A DNA stretch of 64,000 bases from Streptomyces naganishii JCM 4654 (GTDB lineage Bacteria; Actinomycetota; Actinomycetes; Streptomycetales; Streptomycetaceae). How positions within the stretch are numbered: the stretch's first letter is position 1; every line of letters starts with the position of its first letter. The notes under the pieces were generated by a model that worked only from the letters and a program-made list of their open reading frames with translations, made no database searches and had not been told where the DNA came from. Shown one piece after another: positions 58,225 to 64,000 of the stretch. Both the position numbers and the translations under genes were made by a program. The stretch lies in contig NZ_BMVF01000020.1 of NCBI RefSeq assembly GCF_014650575.1, forward strand, positions 62,001 to 126,000, written 5' to 3'.

Positions 58225-59673
58225 ATGACTTCCACCACCGCCTTCTGGCTCGCCGGCCGCCAGGTCACCGGCGAGGACACCTTCGACGTCACCTCCCCGT
58301 GGGACGGCCGGCTGGTCGGCAGGGTCAGCGTGCCGACCGACGCCCAGGTCGAGGAGGCCGTGGCCGCCGCGTACGCCGTGCGGGACGAGCTCGCCGCCAC
58401 CCCGGCGCACGTGCGCGCCGCCGCCCTGGACCACGTCAGCAAGCGGCTCGCGGAGCGCGCCGAGGAGATCGCCCAGCTCATCTCCGCCGAGAACGGCAAG
58501 CCGCTCAAGTGGGCGCGCGGCGAGGTCGGCCGGGCCGTGTCGGTGTTCCGGTTCGCCGCCGAGGAGGCCCGCCGGTTCAACGGCGGCGAGGCCCAGCGCC
58601 TGGACACCGACGCCGGCGGCCAGGGCCGTCTCGCGCTCACCCGCCGCTTCCCCAAGGGTGTCGTGCTCGGCATCGCGCCGTTCAACTTCCCGCTGAACCT
58701 GTGCGCGCACAAGGTCGCCCCGGCGATCGCGGCCGGCGCCCCGATCGTCCTCAAGCCGGCCCCGGCCACCCCGCTGTCCGGCCTGATCCTCGGCGACCTG
58801 CTCGCCGAGACCGAGGGCCTGCCGGCCGGCTCCTGGTCGATCCTGCCGGTCGCCAACGACAAGATGCCCGCCCTCGTCCAGGACGAGCGGCTGCCGGTCA
58901 TCTCCTTCACCGGTTCCGAGAAGGTCGGTTACGCGATCATGGACTCGGTGCCGCGCAAGCACTGCACCCTGGAGCTCGGCGGCAACGGCGCGGCCGTCGT
59001 CCTGGCCGACTGGGCGAGCGACGCCGACCTCGACTGGGCCGCGAACCGCATCGCCACCTTCTCCAACTACCAGGGCGGCCAGTCCTGCATCTCCGTGCAG
59101 CGCGTGATCGCCGACGCCTCGGTGTACGACCGGCTGCTGCCGCGCATCGTCACCGCCGTGGAGGCGCAGGTCACCGGCGACCCGTCCGACGCGGCGACCG
59201 ACGTCGGCCCGCTGGTCAGCGAGGACGCGGCCAAGCGCGTCGAGTCCTGGGTGCAGGAGGCCGTGGAGGCCGGCGCCACCCTGCTCACCGGCGGCAAGCG
59301 CGAGGGCGCCTCGTACGCGCCGACCGTGCTGACCGACGTGCCGGCCGATGTCACGATCTCCTGTGAGGAGGTCTTCGGGCCGGTCCTGACCGTGCAGAAG
59401 GTGGACGGCGAGGCCGAGGCGTTCGCCGCGGTCAACGACTCCAAGTACGGCCTCCAGGCGGGCGTGTTCACCCACGACGTGCAGGTCGCCTTCCGCGCCC
59501 ACCGCGCCCTCGAGGTCGGCGGCGTGGTCGTCGGGGACGTCCCGTCCTACCGCGCCGACCAGATGCCCTACGGCGGCGCCAAGCAGTCCGGCGTGGGCCG
59601 CGAGGGCGTGAAGTTCGCGATGGACGACTACACCTACGAGCGCGTGCTCGTCCTGACCGGCCTGGCCCTGTAG
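58225..59673 (+). CDS. Aldehyde dehydrogenase, probable (succinate-)semialdehyde type
   Basis: 482 residues. ALDH motifs: IAPFNFPLNLCAHKVAPAIAAGA, catalytic Glu in LELGGNGAAVV, Cys in GGQSCISVQR (unlike GQDCTAATR of the other two), and MPYGGAKQSGVGREG. ATG 58225; the only SD-like word (GGAAGGG) is 15 bases away. The Asn and Cys environments resemble lactaldehyde/succinate semialdehyde enzymes. In context it may oxidise succinate semialdehyde from GabT, but other aldehydes are possible. Terminated by a 16-bp hairpin. Confidence 0.88.
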   Translation: MTSTTAFWLAGRQVTGEDTFDVTSPWDGRLVGRVSVPTDAQVEEAVAAAYAVRDELAATPAHVRAAALDHVSKRLAERAEEIAQLISAENGKPLKWARGEVGRAVSVFRFAAEEARRFNGGEAQRLDTDAGGQGRLALTRRFPKGVVLGIAPFNFPLNLCAHKVAPAIAAGAPIVLKPAPATPLSGLILGDLLAETEGLPAGSWSILPVANDKMPALVQDERLPVISFTGSEKVGYAIMDSVPRKHCTLELGGNGAAVVLADWASDADLDWAANRIATFSNYQGGQSCISVQRVIADASVYDRLLPRIVTAVEAQVTGDPSDAATDVGPLVSEDAAKRVESWVQEAVEAGATLLTGGKREGASYAPTVLTDVPADVTISCEEVFGPVLTVQKVDGEAEAFAAVNDSKYGLQAGVFTHDVQVAFRAHRALEVGGVVVGDVPSYRADQMPYGGAKQSGVGREGVKFAMDDYTYERVLVLTGLAL

Positions 59674-59686
59674 GCCCGGTTCGCCC

Positions 59687-59727
59687 ACGACGGCCGGAGC
59701 CCGCTGTGCGGGGGCTCCGGCCGTCGT
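59687..59727. terminator. 16-bp bidirectional terminator
   Basis: ACGACGGCCGGAGCCC pairs exactly with GGGCTCCGGCCGTCGT across 9 bases, followed by CGTTTCCC. It lies between the convergent dehydrogenase and phosphatase genes. Confidence 0.9.
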
Positions 59728-59751
59728 CGTTTCCCGCCCCGGCCGGGCCGG

Positions 59752-61086
59752 TCAGCCGTTGGTCAGGCGGGCGGCCAGCAGGGCCACGTCGTCGTGCAGG
59801 GCCTGCTCGTGGGCGAGCAGGGCGTCGCACAGATGGTCCAGCGGGCGTGTGGTGTGGGTGGCGGCGATGTGCGCGGCCCGGTCCATGCCCTCGTCGATCG
59901 GGTGGGCGGGGTGCTCGACCAGCCCGTCCGTGTGCAGCAGCAGGGTGGAGCCGACGGGGATCGCCTGCTCGTGGTCCGGCCGGGGCAAGCCGGGGTCGAC
60001 CCCGAGGGGCAGGCCCGTGTCCGCGTGCAGGTAGCGGGCGCGGTGGTCGGGCGTGACCAGCAGCGGGGGGAGGTGGCCGGCGCTGGACCAGCGCAGCAGG
60101 CGGCCGCCGTCCGCGGCCGGCTCTAGCCGCGCGACCAGCACGGTGGCCAGCGGTCCGCCGTGCAGCTGGTGCAGTACGGAGTCCAGGCGGCGCAGGATGC
60201 GGCTGGGCGGCTCCTGCTCGTCGAAGGCGATGACCCGCAGCATGTTGCTGATCTGGCTCATCACGGTCGCCGCCTCCAGCCCGTGCCCCATCACGTCGCC
60301 CACCATCAGGCAGGGCACCTGGTCGGGCAGGTGGATCAGGTCGTACCAGTCGCCGCCGATCCGGGGCGCGTCGGTGGACGGCTGGTAGCGGGAGCGCAGC
60401 TCCAGGCCGGGGAGGCGGGGCAGGTCGGGCAGCAGTCGCCGCTGAAAGTCCTCCGTGGCCTGGCGCAGCCGCTCGAAGAGGCGGGCGTTCTCGATGGCCA
60501 CCCCGGCGGCTCCGGCCAGCGCGGTGACGATGTCCTCGTCGTCCTCCGTGAAGGAGCCGCCTTCCTTGTCGGCGAGGTAGAGGTTGCCGTAGACGGTCCC
60601 GCGGACCCGGATCGGCACCCCGAGCAGGCTGGTCATGACGGGGTGGCCCTCGGGGAAGCCCGCGGAGCGGGGGTGCCTGGCCAGGTCGTCCACGCGCAGC
60701 GGCCCCGGATGGCGGACCAGCTCGCCGAGCAGCCCGGTGCCGTGCGGCAGCTGGGCCCCGCCCGGCCCGCGGAACTGGTCGGCGCCGAAACCGGAGGTGA
60801 TCAGCGACGTGAACTCGTGGTCCTCGCCGAGGATGCCGATCGCCGCGTAGCGGGCGGTGACCAGGGTCCGGGCCGACTCCGTGATGGTGCGCAGCACCAC
60901 GTCCAGCTCCAGGGCCCCGCTGATGGTCACCACGGCGCCGAGCAGGGCGCGCATGCGGTCGTGGGCGTGGGCGATCTGGCGCAGCCCGGCCTGGAGCTGG
61001 TCGAGGTCGTCGACGCCCAACAGCGGCGGCAGCCGCGCCCCGGCGGGCCGGTGCGCGGCTTCACGGCCCTGGTCGTCCGCGTTCAC
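59752..61086 (-). CDS. GAF-PP2C (SpoIIE/RsbU-like) serine phosphatase
   Basis: 444 residues from GTG 61086, with GGAGGAGG upstream; an ATG at 61149 lacks a ribosome binding site. GAF domain (about 50-200, ALELDVVLRTITESARTLV ... IENARLF) and PP2C/SpoIIE phosphatase domain (about 215-440) with metal residues in GGDWYDLIHL, VGDVMGHGLEAA, LLLHTDGLVE and DDVALLAARL. Typical of regulators that dephosphorylate anti-anti-sigma factors; many are found in Streptomyces. No signal segment. The partner anti-sigma system is not in the window. Confidence 0.92.
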   Translation of the reverse strand: MNADDQGREAAHRPAGARLPPLLGVDDLDQLQAGLRQIAHAHDRMRALLGAVVTISGALELDVVLRTITESARTLVTARYAAIGILGEDHEFTSLITSGFGADQFRGPGGAQLPHGTGLLGELVRHPGPLRVDDLARHPRSAGFPEGHPVMTSLLGVPIRVRGTVYGNLYLADKEGGSFTEDDEDIVTALAGAAGVAIENARLFERLRQATEDFQRRLLPDLPRLPGLELRSRYQPSTDAPRIGGDWYDLIHLPDQVPCLMVGDVMGHGLEAATVMSQISNMLRVIAFDEQEPPSRILRRLDSVLHQLHGGPLATVLVARLEPAADGGRLLRWSSAGHLPPLLVTPDHRARYLHADTGLPLGVDPGLPRPDHEQAIPVGSTLLLHTDGLVEHPAHPIDEGMDRAAHIAATHTTRPLDHLCDALLAHEQALHDDVALLAARLTNG

Positions 61087-61178
61087 GGCACCCGCCACCT
61101 CCTCCACCGGCGCCTGCACCCTTACGGGTACCCGCCACCGCCGCCCCATGTGCTGGCACGGGCCTACGGGCCCGGGCC

Positions 61179-62192
61179 TCACGATCTGGTGGCGGCCGGG
61201 CCCGAGCTGGTGCGGGGGGTCAGGTGCGGGGGGAGGAGGAGCACCTCGTCCGGGGTGTGGCCGTCGAGTTTGGCCACCAGGCGTTCGACCGCGCGGCGGC
61301 CCATCTCCTGGGCGGGGATGCCGACCGAGGTCAGCCGTACCGAGGCCTGCACGGCGACCTGGTCGGGGCAGATCGCGGCCACCGACACGTCCTCGGGCAC
61401 GGCCCGGCCCCGCTGCCGCAGCAGGGCGAGCAGCGGCTCCACCGCCGACTCGTTCTGCACCAGGAAGCCGGTGGTGTCCGGGCGCTCGTCGAGGGTCCGG
61501 GCGAGGGTCGCCGCCATCGCGTCGTAGCCGCCCTCGCACGGGCGGTGCAGCACGCGCAGGCCCAGTTCGGCGGCCCGGTTGCGCAGGCCGTCCAGGGTGC
61601 GTTCGGCGAAACCGGTGTGGCGTTCGTAGACGGCGGGCGCCTCGCCGATGACCGCGAGGTCGCGGTGCCCGAGCATCGCCAGGTGTTCCACGCACAGCGC
61701 GCCCGTCGCCCGCCAGTCGAGGTCCACGCAGGTCAGCCCGGTGGTGTCGGCGGGCAGCCCGATCAGCACGGCGGGCTGCCCGCTCGCGCGCAGCAGCGGC
61801 AGCCGCTCGTCCTCCAGTTCGACGTCCATCAGGATCATGCCGTCGGCCAGCCCGCTGCCGGTGACGCGGCGCACCGCGCCGGGACCCTCCTCGCCGGTGA
61901 GCAGCAGCACGTCGTAGCCGTGGGCGCGGGCGGTGGTCGTGACGGCGATGGCGATCTCCATCATCACCGGTACGTACATGTCCGTGCGCAGCGGGATCAT
62001 CAGCGCGATGATGTTGGAGCGGCTGCTGGCCAGCGCCCTCGCGCCCGCGTTGGGGTGGTAGCCGAGCTCCCGGATGCTCGCCTCGACCCGCTGCCGGGTG
62101 CTCGCCGAGATGGACCGCTTGCCGCTGAGGACGTAGCTCACCGTGCTCGCCGAGACTCCGGCGTGCTGGGCGACCTCGGCGAGGGTGACCAT
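61179..62192 (-). CDS. LacI-family transcriptional regulator
   Basis: 337 residues. N-terminal helix-turn-helix VTLAEVAQHAGVSASTVSYVLSGKRSISASTRQRV and hinge helix, followed by a periplasmic-binding-type effector domain (NIIALMIPLRTDMYVPVM onwards). ATG 62192 directly follows an upstream operator region: CGAAGCGCTTCG at 62210-62221 and TCGAAGCGCTTCGA at 62332-62345, both of the symmetrical LacI type. It therefore probably represses itself. Effector unknown; the divergent acyl-CoA dehydrogenase, 430 bp away, could be a second target. Confidence 0.92.
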   Translation of the reverse strand: MVTLAEVAQHAGVSASTVSYVLSGKRSISASTRQRVEASIRELGYHPNAGARALASSRSNIIALMIPLRTDMYVPVMMEIAIAVTTTARAHGYDVLLLTGEEGPGAVRRVTGSGLADGMILMDVELEDERLPLLRASGQPAVLIGLPADTTGLTCVDLDWRATGALCVEHLAMLGHRDLAVIGEAPAVYERHTGFAERTLDGLRNRAAELGLRVLHRPCEGGYDAMAATLARTLDERPDTTGFLVQNESAVEPLLALLRQRGRAVPEDVSVAAICPDQVAVQASVRLTSVGIPAQEMGRRAVERLVAKLDGHTPDEVLLLPPHLTPRTSSGPAATRS

Positions 62193-62209
62193 CGGGCTCT
62201 CCAGGTTCG

Positions 62210-62221
62210 CGAAGCGCTTCG
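62210..62221. promoter_or_regulatory. LacI-type operator, proximal copy
   Basis: CGAAGCGCTTCG, a 12-bp perfect palindrome with central CG, ending 18 bp before the ATG of the lacI gene. It would block initiation or elongation of the lacI transcript. Confidence 0.8.
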
Positions 62222-62331
62222 ACAGTGCGCGTCAACGGTGGGATGCGGGGCGTGAGGGCCGTTCGACAGTAGCTTCGGGGGAGGCGCGTGTCCATAGGCG
62301 CCGACCGGATGGTCCGGGCGGGCTGGCCGCA

Positions 62332-62345
62332 TCGAAGCGCTTCGA
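62332..62345. promoter_or_regulatory. LacI-type operator, distal copy
   Basis: TCGAAGCGCTTCGA, a 14-bp perfect palindrome, 123 bp (centre to centre) from the proximal copy. The distance allows a DNA loop. Confidence 0.8.
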
Positions 62346-62625
62346 CTCCTTGGCTCGGGCCCGGATCGGCCCCCGTCTCCCCACGGCCGGCGGTACGCCG
62401 ACGCCGCAGGTGTCGGCCGGCCGTGCCGTCACCCGTTCGGTCCTGCGGCCTACCGCGTTCCCGACCCTCACCCGATGCTGGTAAAACCGCCCCGAAACAG
62501 ACGGTGGACCGCCGGCCGCCGTGCGCGAGGGGTGGTGAGTCCGCCCCGTATCGGGTACATACGATCAAGTAGCACTGGTGAGTAACGTACGTCCCAAGAT
62601 CCCTATTCGCGGCGAGGTGAGCCTC

Positions 62626-64000
62626 ATGTCCGCACCAACGGCCAACAAACGCACCGTCACCGAGCGTGAGGCGCGCCAAGTCGCGGAAGCGGCGCGGGAA
62701 CAGGACTGGCGCAAGCCCAGCTTCGCCAAGGAACTCTTCCTCGGGCGCTTCCGCCTCGACCTCATCCACCCCCACCCGCTCCCGGCCGACGACGACGTCC
62801 AGCGCGGGGAGGAGTTTCTCGCCAAACTGCGCGACTTCTGCGAGACGAAGGTCGACTCGGCCCGGATCGAGCGCGACGCCCGGATCCCCGACGAGGTCGT
62901 CACCGGGCTCAAGGAGCTCGGCGCGCTCGGCATGAAGATCGACACCAAGTACGGCGGCCTCGGGCTGACCCAGGTCTACTACAACAAGGCGCTCGCCCTG
63001 GCCGGTTCGGCCAGCCCCGCGATCGGCGCCCTGCTCTCCGCCCATCAGTCGATCGGCGTACCGCAGCCGCTGAAGATCTTCGGCACCCAGGAGCAGAAGG
63101 ACACCTTCCTGCCGCGCTGCGCCCGCACCGACATCTCCGCCTTCCTGCTCACCGAGCCGGACGTCGGCTCCGACCCCGCCCGCCTGGCCACCACGGCCGT
63201 CCCGGACGGCGACGACTACGTGCTGGACGGGGTCAAGCTGTGGACCACCAACGGGGTGGTGGCCGACCTCCTCGTCGTCATGGCGCGGGTGCCGAAGTCC
63301 GAGGGCCACCGCGGCGGCATCACCGCCTTCGTCGTCGAGGCCGCCTCCGAGGGCGTCACGGTCGAGAACCGCAACGCCTTCATGGGCCTGCGCGGCATCG
63401 AGAACGGCGTCACCCGCTTCCACCGGGTGCGGGTGCCCGCCGCCCACCGCATCGGCGAGGAGGGCCAGGGCCTGAAGATCGCCCTGACCACCCTGAACAC
63501 CGGCCGGCTCTCGCTGCCCGCCATGTGCGCCGGCGCCGGGAAGTGGTGCCTGAAGATCGCCCGCGAGTGGTCCGCCGCACGCGAGCAGTGGGGCAAGCCG
63601 GTCGCGCTGCACGAGGCGGTCGGCTCCAAGATCTCCTTCATCGCGGCCACCACCTTCGCCCTGGAGGCGGTGCTCGACCTGTCGTCCCAGATGGCCGACG
63701 AGAACCGCAACGACATCCGCATCGAGGCCGCCCTCGCCAAGCTCTACGGCTCCGAGATGGCCTGGAAGATGGCCGACGAGCTGGTGCAGATCCGCGGCGG
63801 GCGCGGCTTCGAGACCGCCGCCTCGCTCGCCGCGCGCGGCGAGAGGGCCGTCCCCGCCGAGCAGATGCTGCGCGACCTGCGCATCAACCGCATCTTCGAG
63901 GGCTCCACCGAGATCATGCACCTGCTGATCGCGCGCGAGGCCGTCGACGCGCACCTCTCCGTCGCCGGCGACCTCATCGACCCCGACAAGTCCCTCACGG
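62626..64000 (+). CDS. Acyl-CoA dehydrogenase, 3' partial
   Basis: 458 codons are visible before the window ends; no stop occurs. ATG 62626 with GAGGTGA 7 bases upstream. Sequence in order: N-terminal extension with RKPSFAKELFLGRFRLDL (about 30-47), helical domain, FAD-contact block LLTEPDVGSDPARLA, LWTTNGVVADLLVVMARV, then FRINRIFEGSTEIM-type end (RDLRINRIFEGSTEIMHLL) with catalytic Glu in FEGST. Oxidises acyl-CoA in fatty-acid or branched-chain degradation. The length and the N-terminal extension resemble the long-chain FadE-like class. Control by the divergent LacI protein is conceivable. Confidence 0.92.
   Translation, partial: MSAPTANKRTVTEREARQVAEAAREQDWRKPSFAKELFLGRFRLDLIHPHPLPADDDVQRGEEFLAKLRDFCETKVDSARIERDARIPDEVVTGLKELGALGMKIDTKYGGLGLTQVYYNKALALAGSASPAIGALLSAHQSIGVPQPLKIFGTQEQKDTFLPRCARTDISAFLLTEPDVGSDPARLATTAVPDGDDYVLDGVKLWTTNGVVADLLVVMARVPKSEGHRGGITAFVVEAASEGVTVENRNAFMGLRGIENGVTRFHRVRVPAAHRIGEEGQGLKIALTTLNTGRLSLPAMCAGAGKWCLKIAREWSAAREQWGKPVALHEAVGSKISFIAATTFALEAVLDLSSQMADENRNDIRIEAALAKLYGSEMAWKMADELVQIRGGRGFETAASLAARGERAVPAEQMLRDLRINRIFEGSTEIMHLLIAREAVDAHLSVAGDLIDPDKSLT

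Larger units (their letters stand above)
62193..62625. other. Divergent intergenic region with two LacI operators
   Basis: 433 bp without supported genes. Two CGAAGCGCTTCG palindromes (centres at 62215.5 and 62338.5). A candidate promoter TGAGTC-N18-TACGAT (62536-62565) for the acyl-CoA dehydrogenase. Confidence 0.7.

Noticed and set aside
61087..63954. Continuous minus-strand frame joining the phosphatase to the region opposite the acyl-CoA dehydrogenase
   Set aside because: Beyond the GTG at 61086 it reads over the lacI gene and antisense to the dehydrogenase; composition is not protein-like.

Overview
The window is very GC-rich, with GC/AT-skewed third codon positions, many GTG starts, TAGGGT- and TTGAAA-type promoters, a whiG sporulation sigma gene, four clustered type I signal peptidases and a DasR-type chitinase operator. 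Together these point to a Streptomyces chromosome core, arranged much like the S. coelicolor region around rpsP, whiG, rpsB and the polyamine genes (comparison from memory, no search run). No tRNA, rRNA, CRISPR array, transposase or integrase was seen.

Left part (1-24.3 kb): translation, cell envelope and development. It begins inside an ftsH-type protease, then a methyltransferase and a zinc-ribbon protein with an HExxH motif. The rpsP-khpA-rimM-trmD-rplS block follows, then sipW-sipX-sipY and sipZ-nudix, DUF2469, yraN, yifB/comM, dprA, whiG, a TetR regulator, an M23 peptidase, rpsB-tsf, pyrH-frr-cdsA and rlmN.

Middle (24.3-34 kb): a TPP riboswitch with a strong downstream hairpin precedes a thiBPQ-like thiamine importer. 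Then come an LAETG sortase substrate, a VOC protein, and an ABC ATPase/permease pair with an odd signature motif and a very long repetitive linker.

Polyamine region (32.7-59.7 kb): an Lrp/AsnC regulator and a class III aminotransferase diverge from an aminobutyraldehyde dehydrogenase. A second such dehydrogenase heads a potD-A-B-C importer operon that ends in a PuuB-like FAD oxidase. A gabT-type aminotransferase, a PucR-family regulator and a third aldehyde dehydrogenase complete a route from imported putrescine to GABA and succinate. Unrelated genes lie between these blocks: a glycerophosphodiesterase, adenosine deaminase, two DUF4190 proteins, a NADAR protein, a GH18 chitinase with a DasR-like operator, a PAP2 phosphatase and an 829-residue membrane ATPase. 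Two stretches (36.36-36.99 kb and 48.78-49.18 kb) look like broken genes.

Right end (59.7-64 kb): a GAF-PP2C phosphatase, a LacI regulator with two perfect palindromic operators upstream, and the first 458 codons of an acyl-CoA dehydrogenase that runs off the window. Most of the window is ordinary core genome. The parts most worth following up are the predicted regulatory sites of the polyamine region, the odd ABC pair, the HExxH zinc-ribbon protein and the repeat-expanded protein tails.
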